NCBI GenBank assembly: GCA_020161065.1
Contig: JAIUPH010000037.1
Span: 62,001-126,000 of the forward strand
DNA: 64,000 nt
DNA from: Pseudomonadota bacterium
GTDB lineage: Bacteria > Pseudomonadota > Gammaproteobacteria > Burkholderiales > Burkholderiaceae_C
Direction of reading: 5' to 3'
Below the pieces are notes generated by a model. It was not told where the DNA came from. It was given only the letters and a program-made list of their open reading frames with translations, and ran no database searches. Each line of letters starts with the position of its first letter. The first letter of the stretch is position 1. Positions 17,816 to 25,314 of the stretch are shown here, piece after piece. Position numbers and translations under genes: made by a program.

Positions 17816-18520
17816 ATGGAGTTGGTGATCGAACACCGGCCCGCCCACGGGCCGGCCGAGCAACTGCTGCTGCTGTGGCATGGCTGGGCGCAGGACGGTG
17901 CGGCGCTGGCGCCGCTGGCCGACGCGCTGCGGCGCGAGTTCCCGCAGGCCGCGGTGCTGGTGCCGCAGTCGCCGCTGCTGGCCGATGCGCCGCGCCGCGG
18001 CCGCATGTGGTACTCGATCCAGGGCCTGCAGAAGCAGCCCGAGGTGTGGCCGCAGCGCGTGACGGCGGCGCTGGGCCCGCTGGAAGACTGGGTGCGCGCC
18101 CAGCAGCAGCGCCTGGGCGTGGCGCCGCCGGCCACCTGCCTGGGCGGCTTCTCGCAAGGCGCGCTGCTGGCGCTGGAGCTGGCCACGCGGCGCGACGGCA
18201 TCGCCGGCCGCGTGCTGGCCTTCGGCGGCCGCTTCGTCGAGCTGCCGCCGCAGCCGCCGCGCCTGGCCACGCTGCACTTCCTGCACGGCGATGCCGACGA
18301 CGTCTTCCCGCCCGACGAGGTGCGCCGCCAGTTCGCGCAACTCGGCGCGCAGCATGGCGACGCCACGATCGACATCGCCCACGGCGTCGGCCACGAACTG
18401 CACCCGGTGCTGATCGACCGCGCGCTGTTCCGCCTGCGCAACCACATCCCGCTGCGCACCTGGCAGGCTGCACTGGGCGCGGCCGGCGGCGGCGGTGATC
18501 CAGACGATCGCGACGATTGA
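17816..18520 (+). CDS. ypfH: Alpha/beta-hydrolase esterase, YpfH-like
   Basis: A 234-residue carboxylesterase of the YpfH / phospholipase-carboxylesterase group. The nucleophile elbow is GGFSQGALLALEL (Ser113), the acid lies in FLHGDADDVFPPDEV, and the histidine in DIAHGVGHELHPVLI. An LLLWHGWAQDG oxyanion strand is near the N-terminus. The ATG at 17816 follows a CACAAT box by only six bases, and the yaaA start is five bases after its stop. The natural ester substrate is unknown. Confidence 0.88.
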   Translation: MELVIEHRPAHGPAEQLLLLWHGWAQDGAALAPLADALRREFPQAAVLVPQSPLLADAPRRGRMWYSIQGLQKQPEVWPQRVTAALGPLEDWVRAQQQRLGVAPPATCLGGFSQGALLALELATRRDGIAGRVLAFGGRFVELPPQPPRLATLHFLHGDADDVFPPDEVRRQFAQLGAQHGDATIDIAHGVGHELHPVLIDRALFRLRNHIPLRTWQAALGAAGGGGDPDDRDD

Positions 18521-18524
18521 GGTC

Positions 18525-19316
18525 ATGCTCTACCTGCTTTCCCCCGCCAAGTCGCTGGACTACGAAACCCCCGTGCCGGCGGCCACCTGGCGCAAGGCGG
18601 ATCAGCCGCTGTTCGTCGAGCAGGCGGCCGAGCTGATCGCGCTGATGCGCCGGCGCACGCCGGCGCAGGTGGCGTCGCTGATGGGCTTGTCCGACGCGCT
18701 GGCGCAGCTCAACGTCGCGCGCTATGCGGCGTGGCGGCCCCAGGCGACGGCGGCCAACAGCAAGCCCGCGGCGCTGGCCTTCGATGGCGATGTCTACGAC
18801 GGCCTGCGCGCCGCCACCTTGAGCCAGGCCGACCTCAACTGGGCGCAGCGGCACCTGGTGATCCTGTCGGGCCTGTACGGCGTGCTGCGCCCGCTGGACC
18901 GGCTGCAGCCCTACCGGCTGGAGATGGGCACCGCGCTGGCCAACGCGCGCGGCAAGGACTTGTATGCCTTCTGGGGCGAACGCATCGCCGAGCACCTGAA
19001 CGAAAGGCTGCAGGGCGAGCGCGCGCCGGTGGTGGTGAACCTGGCCTCGGTCGAATACGCCCGCGCCGCGCTGCGGCCGAGCCTGCGCGCCCGGGTGATC
19101 GACTGCCAGTTCGAAGACTGGAAGGGCGACCGCTACAAGGTCATCAGCTTCTTCGCCAAGCGCGCCCGCGGCATGATGGCGCGCTGGGCGGTCGAGCAGC
19201 GCGCCGCCACGCCGCGCCGGCTGCGCGACTTCACGGCCGACGGCTATGCGCTGGCGGCCGAGGCTTCCACCGCCGAGCGGCTGGTGTTCCGCCGCCGGCT
19301 CGACGGTGCCGAGTGA
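18525..19316 (+). CDS. yaaA: Peroxide stress protein YaaA (DUF328)
   Basis: A 263-residue protein of the YaaA/UPF0246 family, which in E. coli lowers free intracellular iron and protects DNA during hydrogen peroxide stress. The start MLYLLSPAKSLDY is the family hallmark. DGDVYDGLRA, ILSGLYGVLRPLDRLQPYRLEMGT and NLASVEYARA follow, and the C-terminus has KGDRYKVISFFAKRARGMMARW. It follows ypfH closely, and the dienelactone hydrolase gene follows 25 bases after its stop, so the three probably form one transcript. Confidence 0.96.
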   Translation: MLYLLSPAKSLDYETPVPAATWRKADQPLFVEQAAELIALMRRRTPAQVASLMGLSDALAQLNVARYAAWRPQATAANSKPAALAFDGDVYDGLRAATLSQADLNWAQRHLVILSGLYGVLRPLDRLQPYRLEMGTALANARGKDLYAFWGERIAEHLNERLQGERAPVVVNLASVEYARAALRPSLRARVIDCQFEDWKGDRYKVISFFAKRARGMMARWAVEQRAATPRRLRDFTADGYALAAEASTAERLVFRRRLDGAE

Positions 19317-19341
19317 CTGTCCAACTGCAGGAGACACCGAG

Positions 19342-20040
19342 ATGAGCAAGATGATCAGCTTCAAGCGCCCCGACGGCCAGGCCGTTCCGGGCTACCTCGC
19401 AGAACCGGCGGATGGCGCGGCCGACGCGCCGGCGCTCGTCGTGCTGCAGGAATGGTGGGGCTTGAACGACCAGATCCGCGGCGTGGCCGACCGCCTGGCC
19501 GGCGCCGGCTACCGCGCGCTGGTGCCCGACCTGTACCGCGGCAAGTCGACCGTCGAAGCCGAGGAGGCGCATCACCTGATGACGGGCCTGGACTTCGGCC
19601 AGGCGGCGGCGCAGGACATCCGCGGCGCCGTGCAGTACCTCAAGGGCAGCGGCGCGGCCAAGGTCGGCGTCACGGGCTTTTGCATGGGCGGCGCGCTGAC
19701 GCTGCTGGCGATGACGATGGTGCCCGAGGCCGATGCCGGCGTCGTCTGGTACGGCATGCCGCCGCTGGAGTACGTGGACGCCGCCAAGATCAAGGCGCCG
19801 CTGCTGGCCCACTGGGCGACGCAGGACGAGGCCTTCGCGATCAGCGGCGTCGACGCGCTGGAAGAAAAGCTCAAGGCGGCCGGCACCAACTACCGCGGCC
19901 ACCGCTACCTGGCGCACCACGCCTTCGCCAACGAGACGGCGGTGGGCCCGGGCCGCATTGCCATCACGCAGTACGACGCCGCCTGGGCGCAGCTGGCCTG
20001 GGACCGCACGCTGCGCTTCTTCGGCCGCACGCTGGGCTGA
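19342..20040 (+). CDS. Dienelactone hydrolase family protein
   Basis: A 232-residue dienelactone-hydrolase-like enzyme. The catalytic cysteine is Cys114 in GVTGFCMGGALTLL, the acid is in HWATQDEAF and the histidine in YRGHRYLAHHAFAN. LQEWWGLNDQIRGVADRLA and VPDLYRGK are also typical. In aromatic degraders such enzymes open dienelactones, but many relatives are general carboxymethylenebutenolidase-like hydrolases. No ortho-cleavage genes are nearby, so the substrate is left open. A GGAG Shine-Dalgarno precedes ATG 19342. Confidence 0.92.
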   Translation: MSKMISFKRPDGQAVPGYLAEPADGAADAPALVVLQEWWGLNDQIRGVADRLAGAGYRALVPDLYRGKSTVEAEEAHHLMTGLDFGQAAAQDIRGAVQYLKGSGAAKVGVTGFCMGGALTLLAMTMVPEADAGVVWYGMPPLEYVDAAKIKAPLLAHWATQDEAFAISGVDALEEKLKAAGTNYRGHRYLAHHAFANETAVGPGRIAITQYDAAWAQLAWDRTLRFFGRTLG

Positions 20041-20079
20041 GCGGCGGCCGCCGCTCGGCGATCAGACCTTTCAGGTCCT

Positions 20080-21714
20080 TCAGGCCGGCTGCGGCTCGGC
20101 TGGCCGGCGCGCCGCCTTCATGCGGCGGCGCAGGCTCACGGCGTCCTCGGCCGGCGCGGCGGGGGCGTCGGCCAGCTTGAACAGCTGAACGGTGTGCGCC
20201 ACCACGGCGGCCTGGCTGGCCAGGGCGGTGGTGGCCGCGGCCACTTCTTCCACCAGCGCGGCGTTCTGCTGCGTGATGCCGTCCATCTGCGTCAGCGCCT
20301 CGTTGATCTGCGAGATGCCCTTGAGCTGCTCTTGCGACGCGGTGCTGATGCCGGCCACCAGCGCGCCCATCTGGCGCACCGCGGCCAGGGAATCGTCCAG
20401 CGTGCGGTTGGCCAGGTCGCCCAGGCGCGCGCCTTCGGCCACCTTGGCGGTGGAATCGTCGATCAGGTTCTTCACCTCGCGCGCCGCGGCCGAGGTGCGG
20501 CCGGCCAGCGCGCGCACCTCGGAGGCCACCACCGCGAAGCCGCGGCCGTGCTCGCCGGCGCGCGCCGCCTCGACCGCCGCGTTGAGCGCCAGGATGCTGG
20601 TCTGGAAGGCGATGCCTTCGATCACGCCGTTGATCTCGGCGATGCGGTCCGACGCGCCGCGGATCGCCGCCATCGTGGCCGACAGCTCGTGCATCGTCAC
20701 GCTGCTGCGCTCGGTCACCTGGCAGGCGTCGCGCGCCAGCGTGGCGGCGTTCACCGCGTGGTCGACCGACTGTCGCACCGTGCCGGTGATCTCTTCCATC
20801 GAGGCCGAGGTCTGCTCCAGGTTGGCGGCCTGGCTTTCGGTGCGCGCCGACAAGTCCTGGTTGCCGGCCGCGATCTCCTTCATGCTGCCGTGCATCTGCT
20901 CGGTCTGCACGCGCGCGTCGCGCACCACGGCGGCCAGGTTCACGTTGAGCTGGTTGAGCGCCCGCGTCAGCCGGCCCACCAGGTCGCAGCGGCTGCCGTC
21001 CAGGCGCTGGCTGAGGTCGCCGGCCGCCATGCGGTTGGCGATGACCAGCATGGCCTCCAGCGGCCGCGTGGCCAGCCGGCGCAGCGCCAGCGACCCGGCG
21101 GCCGCCAGCGCCAGCGTCAGCGCGCCGCCGATGGCCGGATGCAGGCCCGCCAGCCCGGTGGCGTAGCCGCAGCCCGCGAGCGCCAGCGCCACGGTCGACG
21201 TGCAGCCCGGCAAGTCCATGCGCAGCGCTTCGCGCAGCCGTCCGATGCGGCCGGCCTTGACGACGCGGCCGCGTTGCAGGCGGTGCAGCAGCCGGCCCGC
21301 GGCGGCCTCGGCGCGCATCGTCGCGTACAAGGCGGTGGCGGCGTCGACGGCGCTGCGGTCGGGGCAGGTGCGCACCGACAAGTAGCCCGTGACCTGGCCG
21401 TTTTCCAGCAGCGGCGTGACGTTGGCCAGCACCCAGTAGTGGTCGCCGTTCTTGCGGCGGTTGACGACCACGCCCGACCAGGGCTGGCCGCCGGCGATGG
21501 TCTCCCACATGTCGCGGAAGGCTTCTTCCGGCATGTCGGGGTGGCGGATCAGGTTGTGCGGCTGGCCCAGCAATTCTTCCCGCGCGTAACCGCTGATTTC
21601 GATGAAGGCGGGGTTGCAATGCGTGATGCGCCCCTTGGTGTCGGTGGTGGACACCAGGCTGTCGCCCTTCGGGAACGGGTACTCGTGGCCGCTGACCGGC
21701 TGGTTCAATCGCAT
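20080..21714 (-). CDS. Methyl-accepting chemotaxis protein with N-terminal PAS domain (Aer-like)
   Basis: A 544-residue chemoreceptor. The N-terminal PAS domain spans roughly residues 10-115 (STTDTKGRITHCNPAFIEISGYAREELLGQ ... RRKNGDHYWVLANVTPL), as in the redox sensor Aer. Two hydrophobic segments lie near 165-205 with hardly any periplasmic loop, then HAMP, then the cytoplasmic signalling domain with the conserved hairpin tip EGIAFQTSILALNAAVEAARAGEHGRGFAVVASEVRALA. ATG 21714 is preferred over 21789 because AAGGA precedes it and Aer-like receptors start just before PAS. It likely senses redox state or energy rather than an external ligand. Confidence 0.93.
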   Translation of the reverse strand: MRLNQPVSGHEYPFPKGDSLVSTTDTKGRITHCNPAFIEISGYAREELLGQPHNLIRHPDMPEEAFRDMWETIAGGQPWSGVVVNRRKNGDHYWVLANVTPLLENGQVTGYLSVRTCPDRSAVDAATALYATMRAEAAAGRLLHRLQRGRVVKAGRIGRLREALRMDLPGCTSTVALALAGCGYATGLAGLHPAIGGALTLALAAAGSLALRRLATRPLEAMLVIANRMAAGDLSQRLDGSRCDLVGRLTRALNQLNVNLAAVVRDARVQTEQMHGSMKEIAAGNQDLSARTESQAANLEQTSASMEEITGTVRQSVDHAVNAATLARDACQVTERSSVTMHELSATMAAIRGASDRIAEINGVIEGIAFQTSILALNAAVEAARAGEHGRGFAVVASEVRALAGRTSAAAREVKNLIDDSTAKVAEGARLGDLANRTLDDSLAAVRQMGALVAGISTASQEQLKGISQINEALTQMDGITQQNAALVEEVAAATTALASQAAVVAHTVQLFKLADAPAAPAEDAVSLRRRMKAARRPAEPQPA

Positions 21715-21927
21715 GTCGGTCCTTGGCGGTTGCGGATGCCCCCATTTCGGCGGCGGCGCCGGGCGGGTGAAGTCGGGAAGCCTCGACAATCGAGCCGATG
21801 CTTCCTCTGGACTGACCGGCGTCCACCGCGTTTTTTCGCTTTGGCGGCCCGGTTTTTCTGCATAGACTAGAGCGTTAGCCGCTTGCCGTCGGTCGTCGAT
21901 GCAGCCGCGGCGCCACAGACGACGCTG

Positions 21928-22566
21928 ATGACCCGCCTGTATCTACTGGAAGACCACACCATCGTGCGCGAAGGCTTGCGCGCGGTGTTGGAAGCCGGCG
22001 GCCTGTCGGTCGTCGGCGAATCCGACGACGTCACGCAGGCCCTGGCCGACATCGTTCGATTGGTGCCCGACGTGGTGCTGCTCGACCTCGGCCTGCGCGA
22101 ACGCTCCGGCCTCGACCTGCTGCAGCAACTGAGCGGCCGCGACCTACCCACCAAAGTGCTGGTGCTGACGGTGTCCGAGCGGCCGTGGCACGTGGCCGAG
22201 GCCATGCGCTTGGGCGCCGCCGGCTACGTGCTCAAGGGCGCCTCGGGCGAAGAAGTGGTCAAGGCCATCGACGAGGTGCTGCAGGGCCGCAAGCACTTCA
22301 GCGACGCGGTGGCCGCGCGCGCCGGCGAGGCCGCCGCCGGCCAGGTGCCCGACCCCATGGCCGCGTTGTCGGGGCGCGAGCGCCAGATCATGCGCATGGT
22401 CGTCACCGGCATGTCCAGCGCCGCCATCGGCAACGAACTGCACCTCAGCCCCAAGACGGTGGACACCTACCGCAGCCGCCTGATGGCCAAGCTGGGCGTG
22501 CACGACGTCGCCAACCTGGTGCGCGTGGCCGTGCGCATGGGCGTCATCGACGGCAGCGACGGCTGA
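21928..22566 (+). CDS. NarL/LuxR-family response regulator
   Basis: A 212-residue regulator. The receiver domain starts MTRLYLLEDHTIVREGLRAVLE with the phosphoacceptor Asp53 (PDVVLLDLGL) and ends near GYVLKGASGEEVVKAI. A C-terminal LuxR helix-turn-helix follows (LSGRERQIMRMVVTGMSSAAIGNELHLSPKTVDTYRSRLMAKLGVHD). The methionine at 21928 begins directly at the first receiver strand; an upstream in-frame start at 21883 would add 15 residues. It is divergent from the chemoreceptor and 13 bases upstream of a REC-Hpt gene. No histidine kinase is adjacent. Confidence 0.92.
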   Translation: MTRLYLLEDHTIVREGLRAVLEAGGLSVVGESDDVTQALADIVRLVPDVVLLDLGLRERSGLDLLQQLSGRDLPTKVLVLTVSERPWHVAEAMRLGAAGYVLKGASGEEVVKAIDEVLQGRKHFSDAVAARAGEAAAGQVPDPMAALSGRERQIMRMVVTGMSSAAIGNELHLSPKTVDTYRSRLMAKLGVHDVANLVRVAVRMGVIDGSDG

Positions 22567-22579
22567 GCGGGCGGTTGCC

Positions 22580-23470
22580 ATGGCGTCACCGCTGCCGGCC
22601 GACGCAGCCGCCGAAGCCATTCGCCGCCGGCACGCCGGCGCGCGCGTGCTGCTGGCCGAGGACGATCCCATCGGCCAGTTGGTCACGCTCGAATGGCTGG
22701 ACGGCCTGGCGCTGCAGGCCGACCTGGCCACCGACGGCTACGAGGCCGTCGACATGGCCACCCGCACGCCCTATGCGCTGGTGCTGCTGGACTACCACAT
22801 GCCGCGCCTCGACGGCCCGGCCACCGCCGGCGCCCTGCGCCGCCTGCCGATGCAGGCCCGCACGCCCGTGGTGGTGTTGACGGCGCGGCCGCTGTCGAGC
22901 GAAGACCGCCAGGCCTGTCGCCAGGCCGGCATCGACGACTTCCTGGCCAAGCCGATCGAAGGGCCGGCCTTGGCCGCCTGCCTGCTGCGCTGGCTGGACC
23001 AGGGGCAGGGCGGGGCGGCGGCGCCCGCCAAGCCGGGGGCGGGCGCTGCAACCGCGCCGGCCGCGGCTGCGGCTGCGCCGGGCCCCGACCTGCAAGCCAT
23101 GCACCCGCTGCTGCGCCTGCCCGGGCTGGACGCCGTGGCCGGCCTGGCCGCCGTGGGCGGCAAGCCCGAGGTCTACTGCCGGCTGCTGCGCGTCTTCGCG
23201 CAGACGCACGGCGGCGAGGGCCGCGAGGTGCAGCGCCAGCTGCAGCTGGGCGACCATGCCGCGGCGCGCATGCTGGCGCACCGCCTGCGCGGCGCCGCCG
23301 CCACGCTGGGGCTGGTCGACATCGACACCGCCTCCGGCGCGCTGGAAGGCGCGATCGACCGCGGCGACGTGGCACCCGCGGTGCTGCAGCCGCTGACCGA
23401 CGATTTGATCCAGGCGCTGGAGCAGGGCCTGCAACGCCTGCGGGCCGCGCTGCCCGCGGCCAACGGCTGA
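22580..23470 (+). CDS. Response regulator receiver-Hpt phosphotransfer protein
   Basis: A 296-residue protein with two phosphorelay modules and no output domain. The receiver domain is at about 20-140 ([20 protein letters not shown], Asp71 in VLLDYHMPRLDG, Lys in DDFLAKPIEG). After an Ala/Pro linker comes an Hpt domain with His234 in MLAHRLRGAAATLGL. Such proteins shuttle phosphoryl groups between a hybrid kinase and a final regulator; the LuxR-type regulator just upstream is the obvious candidate partner. The donor kinase is not in the neighbourhood. Confidence 0.9.
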   Translation: MASPLPADAAAEAIRRRHAGARVLLAEDDPIGQLVTLEWLDGLALQADLATDGYEAVDMATRTPYALVLLDYHMPRLDGPATAGALRRLPMQARTPVVVLTARPLSSEDRQACRQAGIDDFLAKPIEGPALAACLLRWLDQGQGGAAAPAKPGAGAATAPAAAAAAPGPDLQAMHPLLRLPGLDAVAGLAAVGGKPEVYCRLLRVFAQTHGGEGREVQRQLQLGDHAAARMLAHRLRGAAATLGLVDIDTASGALEGAIDRGDVAPAVLQPLTDDLIQALEQGLQRLRAALPAANG

Positions 23471-23507
23471 AATGGAACCGCCACGCTCACTGCGCTCGCT
23501 GCGCCCG

Positions 23508-23539
23508 GTCCCAGCAGGGGACGCTACTGGTCCTGGGGC
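23508..23539 (+). repeat. 32-bp dispersed intergenic repeat, copy 1
   Basis: GTCCCAGCAGGGGACGCTAC followed by a 12-base tail ending CCTGGGGC. It matches the reverse complement of 33765-33796 at 29 of 32 positions by eye. It lies in the 104-bp gap between the REC-Hpt gene and the hydroxylase gene. Confidence 0.75.
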
Positions 23540-23574
23540 GCTCGGTACCTTCGGAACGATCGGGCGGTACTGAG

Positions 23575-24459
23575 ATGCCCGGATCAACCCAGCCCCCGGC
23601 CCAAGCGCCGCAGGCCATCACGCCCGAACTGCGCCGCTGGATCGTCGCCCAGGCCGAGGCCGGCCGCCCACCCGACGACGTGATCCAGGCCATGCGCGAC
23701 AGCGGCTGGGACGAAGCGGTCGCCCTGCAGGCGCTGGAGCAGACGCTGCGCGAGCGCCTCGACGAGATCGCCGCCGACCGCCGCGCTGCCGCCGAGCCGG
23801 CCGGCCCGGTGCCCGAGCCCGACCTCACCGGCGCACCGCCGCTGCTGCAGGCCGACGGCCATGCGGTGCAGGTGTTGGTGAGCCTGCGGCGGCCGCGCGT
23901 GGTGGTCTTCGGCGGCCTGCTGACGGCCGCCGAGTGCGAGGCGCTGATGGCGCTGGCCGCGCCGCGGCTGCTGCGCAGCGAGACCGTCGACATCGACACC
24001 GGCGGCAGCGAGGTCAACGCCGCGCGCACCAGCGACGGCATGTTTTTCGCGCGCGGCGAAACGGCGCTGATCGCGCGCATCGAGCAGCGCATCGCCACGC
24101 TGCTGCGCTGGCCGGTCGAACGCGGCGAGGGGCTGCAGATCCTGCGCTACCGGCCCGGCGCCGAATACCTGCCGCACTACGACTATTTCGACCCCGCGCG
24201 CCCCGGCACCGCCCCGGTGCTGCAGCGCGGCGGCCAGCGCGTGGGCACGCTGGTGATCTACCTCAACAGCCCGGCCGGCGGCGGCGCCACCACCTTCCCC
24301 GACGCCGGCCTGGAAGTGGCGCCGGTGCAGGGCAACGCGCTGCTCTTCAGCTACGACCGCCCGCACCCGTCCACCGGCACGCTGCACGGCGGCGCCCCGG
24401 TGCTGGCCGGCGAGAAATGGGTGGCCACCAAGTGGATGCGCGAGGGGCGGTTCGAGTAG
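23575..24459 (+). CDS. Prolyl-4-hydroxylase-like 2-oxoglutarate/Fe(II) dioxygenase
   Basis: A 294-residue 2OG-Fe(II) oxygenase of the P4Hc type. The iron ligands are His201 and Asp203 in GAEYLPHYDYFDP and His271 in STGTLHGGAPVLAGEKW, with Lys281 as the 2-oxoglutarate contact. The jelly-roll core also shows GTLVIYLNSPAGGGATTFP. Residues about 15-60 form an extra helical region (ITPELRRWIVAQAEAGRPPDDVIQAMRDSGWDEAVALQAL) resembling a three-helix UBA-like fold. In bacteria relatives hydroxylate prolines of proteins such as EF-Tu or modify small molecules; the substrate here is unknown. Confidence 0.9.
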   Translation: MPGSTQPPAQAPQAITPELRRWIVAQAEAGRPPDDVIQAMRDSGWDEAVALQALEQTLRERLDEIAADRRAAAEPAGPVPEPDLTGAPPLLQADGHAVQVLVSLRRPRVVVFGGLLTAAECEALMALAAPRLLRSETVDIDTGGSEVNAARTSDGMFFARGETALIARIEQRIATLLRWPVERGEGLQILRYRPGAEYLPHYDYFDPARPGTAPVLQRGGQRVGTLVIYLNSPAGGGATTFPDAGLEVAPVQGNALLFSYDRPHPSTGTLHGGAPVLAGEKWVATKWMREGRFE

Positions 24460-24510
24460 CGCCGCCGGGCGCTGGAAAGGCAGGTCCATCGGGGACCCAT
24501 GGCTGGCATC

Positions 24511-24527
24511 AGTCCCAAATTGGGACT
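24511..24527. promoter_or_regulatory. Palindromic operator of higBA
   Basis: AGTCCCAAATTGGGACT is a perfect 8+1+8 inverted repeat ending 11 bases before the higB start codon. It is A/T-richer than its surroundings. Autoregulation by the HigA antitoxin at such a palindrome is the known pattern for type II systems. Confidence 0.75.
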
Positions 24528-24538
24528 AAACTCGATCG

Positions 24539-24844
24539 GTGCGTGTCGTCGCCGTGTCCACCCTGAGAGCGTTCTGGGCGCTGTGTCCCGATGCAGAACA
24601 GCCTTTGAAGGCATGGCTCGAAGAAGTGCACAGCGCCCAGTGGCGGCAGCCGGCCGACATCAAGGCCCAGTTCCGTTCGGCCAGCATCCTGAAAGCGCGC
24701 CGCGTCGTCTTCAACGTCAAGGGCAACGACTTCCGCGTCGTCGTGGCCGTGGCCTACAAGTTTCAGTCGGTCTACATCAAGTTCGTGGGCACGCATGCGC
24801 AGTACGACGCCATCGACGCCCTCACCGTGGAACCTTCGCCATGA
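24539..24844 (+). CDS. higB: HigB-family mRNA interferase toxin
   Basis: A 101-residue basic protein of the HigB (PF09907-like) toxin family, a RelE-fold ribosome-dependent mRNA endonuclease. Family blocks are AFWALCPDAEQPLKAWLEEV, FNVKGNDFRVVVAVAYKFQSVYIKFVGTHAQYDAIDA. GTG at 24539 is the only reasonable start given the operator just upstream. Its stop overlaps the antitoxin start (ATGA), the toxin-first order typical of hig loci. Confidence 0.92.
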   Translation: MRVVAVSTLRAFWALCPDAEQPLKAWLEEVHSAQWRQPADIKAQFRSASILKARRVVFNVKGNDFRVVVAVAYKFQSVYIKFVGTHAQYDAIDALTVEPSP

Positions 24845-25230
24845 AGAAAGCCGCATTGACCTTGCACCCCATTCGCACGGAAGAGGACTACCAAGCCGCG
24901 CTTGCGCGCGCGGGGCGGTTGTTCGATGCGCCGGAGGAGCCCGACCCCGACAGCGAAGAAGGCGCGTTCTTCGAGGCGCTGATCACGTTGATCGAAGCGT
25001 ACGAGCGCAAGCACCATCCGATCGGTCCGCCCGACCCCGTGGAAGCCATCAAGTTCCGCATGGATCAGGGCGGCTTGTCGGTCAAGGATCTGGAGCCGAT
25101 CATCGGCAAGCCCAACCGGGTCTATGAGGTCCTGAACCGCAAGCGCCCGTTGACCCTGGCGATGATCCGCAGGTTGCACCGCAGCCTGGGCATTCCGGCG
25201 GACGTGCTGATCGCGGAGGCCGCCGGCTGA
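24841..25230 (+). CDS. higA: HigA-family antitoxin with helix-turn-helix
   Basis: A 129-residue antitoxin. An acidic N-terminal half that would cover the toxin (HPIRTEEDYQAALARAGRLFDAPEEPDPDSEEGAFFEALITLIEAYE) is followed by a C-terminal XRE-like DNA-binding part (FRMDQGGLSVKDLEPIIGKPNRVYEVLNRKRPLTLAMIRRLHRSLGIPADVLI). The four-base overlap with higB implies coupled translation. It probably binds the palindrome at 24511-24527. Confidence 0.93.
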   Translation: MKKAALTLHPIRTEEDYQAALARAGRLFDAPEEPDPDSEEGAFFEALITLIEAYERKHHPIGPPDPVEAIKFRMDQGGLSVKDLEPIIGKPNRVYEVLNRKRPLTLAMIRRLHRSLGIPADVLIAEAAG

Positions 25231-25314
25231 AGTCGGCCGAGGCCTGCGCGGCGCCGGGCCCTGTTGCTGCCCAGGCGCTTCAGCGGGCCGCCGCCGCGTG
25301 GCCCCTTACGAGGC

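Noticed and set aside
16066-18459. 797-codon minus-strand frame opposite dnaE2 and ypfH
   Set aside because: Low-complexity antisense translation without motifs, lying opposite two genes with complete catalytic motifs.
22693-24459. 588-codon frame starting upstream of the hydroxylase gene
   Set aside because: Only the part from 23575 on has family motifs. The upstream part reads the REC-Hpt gene out of frame and the intergenic repeat.
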